A stretch of 14,505 nucleotides of DNA from the NCBI GenBank assembly GCA_964404455.1, contig CAYOJY010000018.1, positions 1 through 14,505 on the forward strand. Reading direction: 5' to 3'. Below are positions 1-5,555 of the stretch, piece by piece (the stretch's first letter is position 1; the number at the start of each line of letters is the position of its first letter). Position numbers and translations under genes: made by a program. The notes under the pieces are model-generated. The model did no database searches and was not told the origin of the DNA. It worked only from the letters and a program-made list of their open reading frames with translations. Source of the DNA: CAKOSP01 sp964404455. Its GTDB lineage: Bacteria > Bacillota_I > Bacilli_A > RF39 > UBA660.

Positions 1-234
1 TCCAACAGTAATTACTATTTGTATACAAATAGTAATTACTGGTTAGGCTCGCCGTTTTATTTCTATTCTGGTAGTCTGTATGCTCGTGGGTTCCGTGTGG
101 GTTCCTCGGGTAGTCTGGATAGCAGTAATGGTGTTTTTGCTAGTCTTGGCGCGCGCGCGGTAGTTTCTCTGTCATCTAATATCTCTTCATCAAGCGGAGA
201 TGGAACATGGAATGACCCATATATTGTACAATAA
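1..234 (+). CDS. C-terminal fragment of surface/pilin-like protein with DUF6273/C-type-lectin-like end (5' end outside window)
   Basis: The frame is open from base 1 to the TAA at 232-234; a TTG at 19 is not a credible start because the frame continues upstream. The visible residues contain N-Y-W-L-G-S-P, then a Gly/Ser-rich stretch, then G-A-R-A-V-V-S-L and a final G-D-G-T-W-N-D-P-Y-I-V. This W-L-x-S-P ... R-x-V-V-S-L ... GDGT-x-x-x-PY pattern is the usual end of large secreted or prepilin-like proteins in gut Firmicutes, and resembles DUF6273, which I take to be C-type-lectin-like. The DNA of 51-170 has about 51% G+C and 12 adenines in 120 bases, with none from 81 to 111, very unlike its neighbours. 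Such adenine loss is expected of a DGR variable region. Function is likely surface display or ligand binding; this is inference from the fragment. Confidence 0.6.
   Translation, partial: SNSNYYLYTNSNYWLGSPFYFYSGSLYARGFRVGSSGSLDSSNGVFASLGARAVVSLSSNISSSSGDGTWNDPYIVQ
6..41. repeat. Perfect 36-bp palindrome inside a coding sequence
   Basis: Bases 6-41 equal their own reverse complement, centred on GTATAC at 21-26. The palindrome is built from two direct copies of the self-complementary decamer AGTAATTACT (7-16 and 31-40) flanking a self-complementary core. At the protein level the two decamers encode a repeated S-N-Y. It could form a hairpin or cruciform at the upstream edge of the adenine-poor stretch. 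It may be a by-product of a short coding repeat, a recombination structure, or an edge artefact if the window starts at a contig end. Confidence 0.9.
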
Positions 235-237
235 AAT

Positions 238-258
238 AAGGCTTTAAGGGCTTTTTTT
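238..258 (+). terminator. Possible weak terminator after the surface-protein gene
   Basis: Just after the stop at 232-234 an imperfect hairpin (AAG-CT at 238-243 against GGGCTT at 248-253, one bulged G) runs into seven T at 252-258. The stem has only about five pairs including a wobble, so termination efficiency is doubtful. The position between two unrelated genes fits a terminator. Confidence 0.35.
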
Positions 259-300
259 ATTTAGAATAATATGTTAAAATCTTTTAAAGAGGTAGATAAT

Positions 301-678
301 ATGGTAAATGAATTTAAGAAGTTTATTTCAAGAGGAAATGTTTTAGATTTAGCGGTGGGTGTTATTATTGGTAGTGCATTTAGCAGTATTGTAACTAGCT
401 TGGTAAATAATATTTTCACTCCATTATTAGGTTTAATTTTAGGAGGAATTGATTTTTCTTCATTATCAATTCAATTTAGGGAAACATCAATTAGTTATGG
501 ATTATTTATTCAAAGCATTGTCAATTTTTTAATTATAGCTTTTTGTATATTTTTAATTGTGAAAACTTTTAATAAAATTATTAATAAAAAAGAAGAAGAG
601 GAAGCAATTAAACCAGTAAAATCAAACGAATTAAAAACATTAGAAGAAATAAGAGATTTATTAAAAAACAAGGAGTAA
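301..678 (+). CDS. mscL: Large-conductance mechanosensitive channel MscL
   Basis: MscL forms a homopentameric inner-membrane pore that opens under membrane tension to release solutes during hypo-osmotic shock. The protein is 125 aa, normal for the family. The N-terminus E-F-K-K-F-I-S-R-G-N-V-L-D-L-A-V-G-V-I-I-G is the family signature, running into TM1 (about 14-46). A periplasm-type loop and TM2 (about 64-90) follow, then a Lys/Glu-rich tail and a C-terminal helix L-K-T-L-E-E-I-R-D-L-L. An in-frame ATG at 271 exists, but AAAGAGGT at 286-293 lies 7 nt before the ATG at 301, and starting there gives the canonical N-terminus. It is first in a run of tightly spaced genes reaching 3714. Confidence 0.96.
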   Translation: MVNEFKKFISRGNVLDLAVGVIIGSAFSSIVTSLVNNIFTPLLGLILGGIDFSSLSIQFRETSISYGLFIQSIVNFLIIAFCIFLIVKTFNKIINKKEEEEAIKPVKSNELKTLEEIRDLLKNKE

Positions 679-679
679 A

Positions 680-1306
680 ATGTTAATTAATGGGATTAAA
701 ATAAATTTAATTATAAATTATAAAAATATTAAACATATTTATTTTCGAATTGATGAAAATAATAATTTAATTGTTTCTTCTCCTTTAAAAATGAAAGAAA
801 ATGAAATTAAAAAAATAGTTCAGGAAAAAGAAGAAGAAATATATAAATTATATGTTAAACAGAAAAAGAAAAATGATTTTAATAAAAATTTTATTTATTT
901 AGGTAAAGAATATGTTGTTAAATATCATGATTCTCTTGATAAAGTAGGATTTAAAGATAATTTTGTTTATACTAAAGATGATAATATGTTAGAAAAATTT
1001 TTATTAGATGAATGTTTAAAAGTTTTTCAAGGAGAAATAAATATTTGTCGTCAATGTTTTAATAATTTACCAGAATTTAAATTAAAAATTCGAAAAATGA
1101 AAACTAGATGGGGTGTGTGCAACACTTGGAAAAAAGAAATTACTTTAAATTCGGAATTATTAAAAAAAGATTTAGAATTAATTGATTATGTTATTATTCA
1201 CGAAATGTGTCATTTTTTTGAAGGAAATCATGGTAAGAAATTTTGGGCATTAGTGGAAATGGCATGCCCCAATTATAAAGAATATAAAAAGAGGTTAAAA
1301 TGGTAA
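680..1306 (+). CDS. YgjP-like (DUF45/SprT-like fold) metallopeptidase
   Basis: This 208-aa protein ends in a zinc-metallopeptidase domain: the H-E-M-C-H motif at 174-178 gives two His ligands and the catalytic Glu, and N-H-G at 183-185 gives the likely third His. The preceding K-T-R-W-G-V-C at 141-147 and following F-W near 188 match the YgjP/DUF45 family, whose cellular substrate is unsettled (annotated as M48-like peptidase or UTP pyrophosphatase). No signal peptide or membrane segment is seen, so it is probably cytoplasmic. AAGGAG at 670-675, overlapping the end of mscL, serves the ATG at 680; only 1 nt separates the genes. Family assignment is firm; substrate unknown. Confidence 0.88.
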   Translation: MLINGIKINLIINYKNIKHIYFRIDENNNLIVSSPLKMKENEIKKIVQEKEEEIYKLYVKQKKKNDFNKNFIYLGKEYVVKYHDSLDKVGFKDNFVYTKDDNMLEKFLLDECLKVFQGEINICRQCFNNLPEFKLKIRKMKTRWGVCNTWKKEITLNSELLKKDLELIDYVIIHEMCHFFEGNHGKKFWALVEMACPNYKEYKKRLKW

Positions 1307-2016
1307 TAACAAGTATTAATAATGAGAAAGTAAAATATTGGACTAAGTTAAAAGATAAAAAGTATCGAGATATCGAAAAAAAATTTATTATTGAAGGAGA
1401 TCACTTAGTAAATATTGCTTTAGAAAAAAATTTAGTAATTGATTTAATATCGTTAAATGATGAATTTATTTTTAAAAACAAATTTATAGTTAATGAAAAT
1501 ATTATGCGTAAAATATCTAATCAAAAAACCATAAGTTCGGTGGCGGCTGTATGTAGCTTTTTGGATGAAGCTGATATTGAAAGTAATGTATTATTAATTG
1601 ATGAATTACAAGATCCGGGTAATTTAGGAACTATTATAAGAAGTGCTGTGGCTTTTAATTTTAAAACGATTATTTTAGGAAATAATACAGTTGATTTATA
1701 TAATGATAAGGTTATCAGGGCAAGCGAAGGAATGATTTTTAATGTTAATTTTATTAAAAAAGATTTAATAACATCAATTGATGAATTAAAAAAGAAAGAT
1801 TATAAAATAATTGGTACAGATGTTGAATCGGGTAATAATATTAATGAAGTATTATCTTCTAAATTAGCCCTTATCATTGGAAATGAAGGAAAAGGAATAA
1901 ATGAATCTATTATAGATAATTGTGATTATTTAGTTAATATTCCGATGAATAAAGTTTGTGAAAGTTTAAATGCTGGGGTTGCGGCTTCTATTTTAATGTA
2001 CGAGGTATATAAATGA
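1300..2016 (+). CDS. SpoU/TrmH-family RNA 2'-O-ribose methyltransferase
   Basis: A 238-aa SPOUT methyltransferase expected to move a methyl group from S-adenosylmethionine to a ribose 2'-hydroxyl in rRNA or tRNA. All three family motifs are visible: D-P-G-N-L-G-T-I-I-R-S-A at 105-116 (conserved Asn and Arg), L-I-I-G-N-E-G-K-G at 191-199, and I-P-M-x5-E-S-L-N-A-G-V-A-A-S at 214-230, which form the trefoil knot. An N-terminal substrate-binding region (V-K-Y-W-T-K-L ... F-I-I-E-G, about 11-33) is typical of the RlmB/YsgA/TsnR-like branch. The exact target nucleotide cannot be told from sequence. The ATG at 1300 overlaps the preceding stop by 7 nt, with GAGGT at 1291-1295 as ribosome site, so it is translationally coupled. 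Confidence 0.93.
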   Translation: MVITSINNEKVKYWTKLKDKKYRDIEKKFIIEGDHLVNIALEKNLVIDLISLNDEFIFKNKFIVNENIMRKISNQKTISSVAAVCSFLDEADIESNVLLIDELQDPGNLGTIIRSAVAFNFKTIILGNNTVDLYNDKVIRASEGMIFNVNFIKKDLITSIDELKKKDYKIIGTDVESGNNINEVLSSKLALIIGNEGKGINESIIDNCDYLVNIPMNKVCESLNAGVAASILMYEVYK

Positions 2017-2501
2017 ATGAATTTATTTTAATTGGGAAAATAACCGGAACTCATGGTATTAAAGGCGAATTAAAAATAATCAGTGATTTTGAGAAAAAGA
2101 ATTTAGTTTTTCAAAAAGGTTTTAAAATTTACCTTGAAGATAAAGAATTTAATATTACCAGTTATCGAGTGCATAAAAATTTTGATATGATAACAATTAA
2201 TTCTTTAAATGATATTAATGAAGTAATAAAATATGTAGGTTTAAATGTTTTTGTTAAGCGAATGGATTTAAATTTAAAAGAAAATGATTATTTATTAAAT
2301 GATTTAATTAATTTTGATGTATATGATGAGGATATTCATTTAGGGATTGTTAATAGTATTTATAAAAGCCCTAAATATAACTATCTTTTAGTAGCGGGTT
2401 TAAAAGAATTTTATATTCCATTAATTGATGAATATATATTAAAGATTGATTTAATTGGAAAAAAAATATATACTAAACATGGTGAGGATTTGATATTATG
2501 A
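2013..2501 (+). CDS. rimM: Ribosome maturation factor RimM
   Basis: RimM binds ribosomal protein S19 and helps mature the head of the 30S subunit. The 162-aa product is close to the usual 165-180. The N-terminal barrel carries the signature I-G-K-I-T-G-T-H-G-I-K-G-E-L-K-I (7-22). The C-terminal PRC-barrel half follows from about residue 90 (N-D-L-I-N-F-D-V-Y-D) and includes F-Y-I-P-L-I near 133-138 before the terminal strand. It begins with an ATGA overlap with the methyltransferase gene and ends with another ATGA overlap with trmD, the classic rimM-trmD pairing. Confidence 0.96.
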   Translation: MNEFILIGKITGTHGIKGELKIISDFEKKNLVFQKGFKIYLEDKEFNITSYRVHKNFDMITINSLNDINEVIKYVGLNVFVKRMDLNLKENDYLLNDLINFDVYDEDIHLGIVNSIYKSPKYNYLLVAGLKEFYIPLIDEYILKIDLIGKKIYTKHGEDLIL

Positions 2502-3142
2502 AAATAGATATATTAACCCTTTTTCCTGCTATGTTTAATGGCTTTATTAATGAATCAATTATTAAAAGAGCTATTAAAAATAAGCAAGTGGAACTTAATT
2601 TAATTAATTTTAGAGATTATTCACCGCTTAATAATAAACAAGTTGATGATACAATTTATGGTGGGGGTCCGGGAATGCTTCTTCGTTGCGAGCCAATTTT
2701 TAATGCAGTTAATAATATTAAAACTGATGATTCATATATTATATTGTTAAGTCCTGAAGGTAATGTGTTTAATCAAAAAAAAGTGAATGAATTAAAAAAT
2801 AAAAAACATATAATTATAATATGTGGGCATTATGAAGGTTTTGATGAAAGAATTAAATCTTTAGCCGATGAAATTATCTCAATTGGTAATTTTATTCTTA
2901 CCGGAGGAGAAATTCCAGCAATGGCCATTAGTGATGCGATTATCCGAAAAATTCCGGGAGTAATTAATGAAGATAGTTTAATATCGGAATCATTTAATGA
3001 TGAATATTATGATTATCCCATGTATACAAAACCAGCTTTATATAATGATATGGCGGTTCCTGAGATACTATTAAGTGGCGATCATGCTAAAATTAATAAA
3101 TGGCGAGATGAAAACCAAAAAAAGATAAAAGGTGATTTATGA
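2498..3142 (+). CDS. trmD: tRNA (guanine37-N1)-methyltransferase TrmD
   Basis: TrmD methylates N1 of G37 next to the anticodon in tRNAs reading CUN, CCN and CGG, preventing +1 frameshifting. The 214-aa protein is somewhat shorter than the common 230-250. Visible motifs are D-I-L-T-L-F-P at 4-10, Y-G-G-G-P-G-M at 54-60, L-L-S-P-E-G at 83-88, C-G-H-Y-E-G-F-D-E-R at 109-118 and I-G-N-F-I-L-T-G-G-E at 129-138; the last two build the SAM-binding knot. The region D-Y-P-M-Y-T-K-P at 172-179 corresponds to the catalytic-Asp and Y-T-R-P segment, with Lys in place of Arg. It overlaps rimM by ATGA and the next gene by ATGA. Confidence 0.97.
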   Translation: MKIDILTLFPAMFNGFINESIIKRAIKNKQVELNLINFRDYSPLNNKQVDDTIYGGGPGMLLRCEPIFNAVNNIKTDDSYIILLSPEGNVFNQKKVNELKNKKHIIIICGHYEGFDERIKSLADEIISIGNFILTGGEIPAMAISDAIIRKIPGVINEDSLISESFNDEYYDYPMYTKPALYNDMAVPEILLSGDHAKINKWRDENQKKIKGDL

Positions 3143-3540
3143 AATTTAATATTAAAGAGATTAAATATACAAAAAACGATACTTTTGTTTTAGAATTAGC
3201 TGATGGTTTTGAATTTATTTTACCCAAAAATAATGCCAAGGTAACTTTATATAACTCTTTTATGATTGATTTTTATATTAGAGAAAGATATTTAATTAAA
3301 TATAAAAAATTACTTTCGTTAATGCTATTAATTTTAAATGATGATGATAATTCAGATACCGATTTTGAAATAGCTCTAAATGAAATCACGCGATTGGAAA
3401 GTGTTGTTTTAAATGAATATAAAAAATATTTAAAAATTGAAAACATTAAAAAAATGTTAAAGGAAATATATATATTAAAAGAAGAATTAAGAAAAAAAAT
3501 GGAATTGACTTATCGGATGAGTCAGGGAATCAGCAGGTGA
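3139..3540 (+). CDS. Hypothetical protein, 133 aa, coupled to trmD
   Basis: I do not recognise this family. The start ATG overlaps the trmD stop (ATGA), which supports translation. Residues 1-40 look like short beta strands (F-V-L-E-L-A-D-G-F-E-F-I-L-P). Residues 44-75 are mixed hydrophobic and basic, 68-78 contain an Asp/Asn-rich stretch, and 90-128 form a Lys/Glu-rich helix that could be a coiled coil. There are no cysteines, no signal peptide and no clear membrane span. Base composition matches its neighbours, so it is not an obvious recent import. The position suggests an RNA or ribosome role, but that is inference from context only. It ends with AGGTGA, whose AGGTG also serves as ribosome site for the next small gene. 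Confidence 0.75.
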   Translation: MKFNIKEIKYTKNDTFVLELADGFEFILPKNNAKVTLYNSFMIDFYIRERYLIKYKKLLSLMLLILNDDDNSDTDFEIALNEITRLESVVLNEYKKYLKIENIKKMLKEIYILKEELRKKMELTYRMSQGISR

Positions 3541-3543
3541 TTT

Positions 3544-3714
3544 ATGAAAAAAAACAAATTAGTAATAACTTTATTACAAATTATTTTGATAATAGCTGGG
3601 AGTGTAATTATATTTAATATTTTTATGAATAAAAATTATAATGTAATATTTGATTCCAAAACACCAATTAAGGAAGATATTGTTTTAGTTGGTAAATGGG
3701 TTCAAAATAATTAA
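3544..3714 (+). CDS. Small single-pass membrane protein, 56 aa
   Basis: A 57-codon frame (ATG 3544 to TAA 3712-3714) follows the previous stop by 3 nt and uses AGGTGA at 3535-3540 as ribosome site. It encodes a basic start (M-K-K-N-K), one hydrophobic segment of about 22 residues (6-27), then an outward-facing tail. The tail F-D-S-K-T-P-I-K-E-D-I-V-L-V-G-K-W resembles the final part of the InlB B-repeat / Listeria-Bacteroides repeat (pattern TPI-x-x-DI-T-L-Y-A-K-W) seen in surface proteins. That resemblance is from memory. It could be a real small membrane protein ending the trmD operon or the rump of a larger surface protein. No function can be assigned. Confidence 0.6.
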   Translation: MKKNKLVITLLQIILIIAGSVIIFNIFMNKNYNVIFDSKTPIKEDIVLVGKWVQNN

Positions 3715-3722
3715 AAAATAAT

Positions 3723-3751
3723 TTGAAAATTTTAGTTTGATATGGTATAAT
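3723..3751 (+). promoter_or_regulatory. Sigma-A-type promoter for rplS
   Basis: TTGAAA at 3723-3728 and TATAAT at 3746-3751 are separated by 17 nt, and a TGG immediately before the -10 (3743-3745) makes an extended -10. Transcription would start near 3757-3759, giving a leader of about 70 nt before rplS. This is the best promoter match in the window. Confidence 0.85.
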
Positions 3752-3757
3752 TACAAA

Positions 3758-3828
3758 GACCCAAAGAAAATAATCCGCTGGAATTACCATGATTATTGGT
3801 TAAATAATATAGAAAGGATGTTTTAATT
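3758..3828 (+). ncRNA. Structured 5' leader of rplS, candidate L19 ribosomal leader
   Basis: The leader contains a stem-loop: AATAATC at 3769-3775 pairs perfectly with GATTATT at 3791-3797, and inside it TGG at 3779-3781 pairs with CCA at 3787-3789 around the loop AATTA, leaving CGC and T as an asymmetric internal loop. Alternatively CCAA at 3761-3764 can pair with TTGG at 3796-3799, which would compete with the outer stem. L19 leader RNAs that let L19 repress its own synthesis are known in Firmicutes. Whether this matches that Rfam family I could not test. Confidence 0.5.
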
Positions 3829-4170
3829 TTGACAAATTTAGTTGATAAAATTAATAAAAAACATTTACGTAAAGATATTCCAGAATTTAGAGTAGGGGAT
3901 ACTGTTAAAGTTGATGTATGGGTAAAAGAAGGAAAAAAAGAAAGAATTCAAGCTTTTGAAGGTTTAGTAGTAGCTAAAAACAGTGGAGGAATTTCCGAAA
4001 CTTTTTCAGTTAGAAAAACCAGTGGCGGTATTGGGGTAATTAGAATATTCCCAGTTAACGCTCCAACAATTGATAAAATAACAGTAACTAAAAAAGGTAA
4101 AGTTAGAAGAGCAAAGCTTAACTTTATTAAAAATATGCGTAAAGAATATAAAGTTAAGGAAAGAAATTAA
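3829..4170 (+). CDS. rplS: 50S ribosomal protein L19
   Basis: L19 sits at the 30S-50S interface and contributes to an intersubunit bridge. The 113-aa product matches the usual 110-120. Recognisable parts are I-P-E-F-R-V-G-D-T-V-K-V (18-29), E-G-K-K-E-R-I-Q-A-F-E-G-L-V-V-A (34-49), S-E-T-F-S-V-R-K, G-I-G-V-I-R-I-F-P-V and the basic C-terminal G-K-V-R-R-A-K-L. The start is TTG at 3829: no in-frame ATG exists until near the C-terminus, and AAAGGA at 3813-3818 lies about 10 nt upstream. An ATG at 3818 is out of frame and stops after two codons. It has its own promoter and structured leader, and a terminator-like hairpin spans its stop codon. Confidence 0.97.
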   Translation: MTNLVDKINKKHLRKDIPEFRVGDTVKVDVWVKEGKKERIQAFEGLVVAKNSGGISETFSVRKTSGGIGVIRIFPVNAPTIDKITVTKKGKVRRAKLNFIKNMRKEYKVKERN

Positions 4171-4189
4171 GGTCTTTCCTTAACTTTTT
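4151..4189 (+). terminator. Terminator-like hairpin overlapping the rplS stop codon
   Basis: AAGTTAAGGAAAG at 4151-4163 is perfectly complementary to CTTTCCTTAACTT at 4174-4186: a 13-bp stem with a 10-nt loop, then further T residues to 4189. The 5' arm lies in rplS codons and the rplS TAA (4168-4170) lies in the loop, so a terminating ribosome would cover the stem. lepB starts only 10 nt downstream, so this may be an intrinsic terminator or an attenuator tying lepB expression to rplS translation. Confidence 0.75.
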
Positions 4190-4199
4190 GTGTGATACA

Positions 4200-4691
4200 A
4201 TGAAAAAAGTGAAATTTAAAGATATTTTATCTTATTTAATTATTATTGCAGTTGTTCTTCTTATTAGAGCTTTTATAATGACTCCAGTAAAAGTTGTTGG
4301 CGATAGTATGGTTCCAACTTTAATTAATGGTGATGTTTTAATTTTAAATAAACTTGATCGTAATTATAATAGATTTGATATTGTTGTTGTTAAATTAGAA
4401 GAAGAAAATGAAGAAATAATAAAAAGGGTTATTGGCTTGCCTGGGGAAACTATTGAATGTGAAAATAATCAATTGTATATTAACACTAAAAAATTAGATG
4501 ATCCTTATAATGATGGTTTTGTTGAGGATTTTTTATTAATCAAATTGGAAGAAAATGAATATTTTATAATGGGGGACAACCGTAAGGTTTCTAAAGATAG
4601 CAGAAGTTTTGGCAAAATTAATAAAAAAGATTTAAAAGGAAGCGCTAATTTAAGATTATTTCCTTTTAATAAAATTGAAATTGTAAAATAA
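4200..4691 (+). CDS. lepB: Signal peptidase I (type I, S26 family)
   Basis: Membrane-anchored serine/lysine-dyad protease that cleaves signal peptides from secreted proteins. From the ATG at 4200 it has 163 aa, typical of the short Gram-positive SipS-like form: one N-terminal membrane anchor (about 11-27), then box B G-D-S-M-V-P-T-L with the catalytic Ser36, box D K-R-V-I-G-L-P-G-E with the general-base Lys76, and box E G-D-N-R-x3-S-x-D-S-R-S-F-G at 125-138. A TTG at 4188 is also in frame but would overlap the terminator hairpin and add only four residues. No clear Shine-Dalgarno precedes the ATG, which is unusual here and suggests weak or coupled initiation. Confidence 0.95.
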   Translation: MKKVKFKDILSYLIIIAVVLLIRAFIMTPVKVVGDSMVPTLINGDVLILNKLDRNYNRFDIVVVKLEEENEEIIKRVIGLPGETIECENNQLYINTKKLDDPYNDGFVEDFLLIKLEENEYFIMGDNRKVSKDSRSFGKINKKDLKGSANLRLFPFNKIEIVK

Positions 4692-4935
4692 AGAAAATTT
4701 TAAATAAAAATAATTGAAATTATCCACTTTAGATAGTAAGAATGATAGGAATAATAAAAATGATATAAGTATTTGATAGTGATATGAATAAATTTAAATT
4801 GATATAACTGAATATCAATTAAATATACTTTCACTTGATAATTTTTCAGCATTTGGTTTGGAATTGGATGGTGAATATTGAGTAAAGCCAGTATAAAAAC
4901 TGTTAAAGATCAGTAATTTAGGGAGGTATTTTTAT
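4692..4935 (+). other. AT-rich intergenic region at the left edge of the accessory island
   Basis: These 244 bases hold no convincing gene. They contain the inverted repeat at 4797-4820 and the ribosome site AGGGAGGT at 4920-4927 for the next gene. Reading 4798-4878 in frame gives 27 open codons ending with D-N-F-S-A-F-G-L-E-L-D-G-E-Y before TGA, which could be debris of a lost gene but is too short to name. No strong terminator follows lepB. Confidence 0.5.
4797..4820. promoter_or_regulatory. Inverted repeat, candidate operator upstream of the DUF488 gene
   Basis: AATTGATAT at 4797-4805 and ATATCAATT at 4812-4820 are perfect complements around a 6-nt spacer. The left arm contains TTGATA (4799-4804), which could act as a -35 with TATACT at 4824-4829, though the 19-nt spacing is longer than ideal. 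A repressor binding here would cover such a promoter. Operator and promoter are both inference. Confidence 0.35.
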
Positions 4936-5442
4936 ATGAATAAAAGAATTTTCACAGGAAGTTATAATACTTGTAAACGCGGTAATTTGATTTCTATTTC
5001 TGGTGATAGGGGTAAAAAAGCAGGCTTTACTGGAAAATCCATTCCACTGTTAGCGCCTAAATTAGTTTTTTGGCAAATATGGCATGATAATATTGGAAAA
5101 ATATCAGAAGAAGATAATATGAGATTTTATATAGAAGAATATTATAAACAAGTATTATCAAAAGTTGATATTGAAACTTTATTGGAGAATGAAAAAGATC
5201 CAATTTTATTATGTTATGAAGATGCAAATCAATTTTGTCATAGACATATTTTAGCAGAATATATAAAATTGTTATATAATATAGAAGTTCTAGATATAGA
5301 GATAAATGAAAATTTTGAAGTAAAAATAAATGATAGACCTAATAATATTAAAATTATATTAATTGATGTAATAAATAAATTTAATGAAAAAGAGCAAATA
5401 AAAGTATTAAAATTAGGAAGTGAATTAAATGAGCGAAAATAA
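4936..5442 (+). CDS. DUF488 family protein
   Basis: A 168-aa protein with the DUF488 signature I-L-L-C-Y-E-D-A-N-Q-F-C-H-R-H at 90-104, followed by L-A-E-Y-I. An N-terminal S-Y-N-T-C (9-13) is the family's other cysteine-containing site, and K-L-V-F-W-Q-I-W near 42-49 is hydrophobic. The molecular function of DUF488 is not established; the C-x-E ... C-H-R-H cluster suggests a metal- or redox-dependent catalytic site. No signal peptide or membrane span. AGGGAGGT at 4920-4927 lies 8 nt before the ATG, the strongest ribosome site in the island. It is the first gene of the island, and a second start (ATG 5429) is nested in its last codons. Confidence 0.85.
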   Translation: MNKRIFTGSYNTCKRGNLISISGDRGKKAGFTGKSIPLLAPKLVFWQIWHDNIGKISEEDNMRFYIEEYYKQVLSKVDIETLLENEKDPILLCYEDANQFCHRHILAEYIKLLYNIEVLDIEINENFEVKINDRPNNIKIILIDVINKFNEKEQIKVLKLGSELNERK

Positions 5443-5473
5443 AACAAACATAAACTTGGTAGTGGAGTTTTAA
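5429..5473 (+). pseudogene. Truncated gene start, 14 codons, overlapping the DUF488 end
   Basis: ATG at 5429 has a good ribosome site (AGGAAG at 5415-5420, 8 nt away) and begins M-S-E-N-K-T-N-I-N-L-V-V-E-F before a TAA at 5471-5473. Overlap with the end of the DUF488 gene is typical of a translationally coupled second gene, so this looks like the surviving 5' end of a gene whose body was deleted. The original product cannot be recognised from 14 residues. It could instead be a chance short frame. Confidence 0.35.
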
Positions 5474-5555
5474 AGAAAATCATTGTTAAGTTCTTAAAAA
5501 ATTCACTTTATTATACATTGGAAAAAAATAATTTAATATGGAAGGAAAACCAAAT

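Noticed and set aside
252..280. Promoter for mscL with TGTTAAAAT at 272-280
   Set aside because: The -10 is acceptable, but no -35 stands at the right distance and transcription would begin inside the ribosome site.
271..300. ATG at 271 as the start of mscL
   Set aside because: It adds ten residues not typical of the family, while a good ribosome site precedes ATG 301.
4798..4878. 27 open codons ending D-N-F-S-A-F-G-L-E-L-D-G-E-Y before the DUF488 gene
   Set aside because: Looks protein-like but has no start or ribosome site and is too short to assign; noted only as possible debris.
5238..5483. Minus-strand open frame of 81 codons opposite the DUF488 gene
   Set aside because: Low-complexity Ile/Phe/Ser translation, no ribosome site, and antisense to a gene with clear family motifs.
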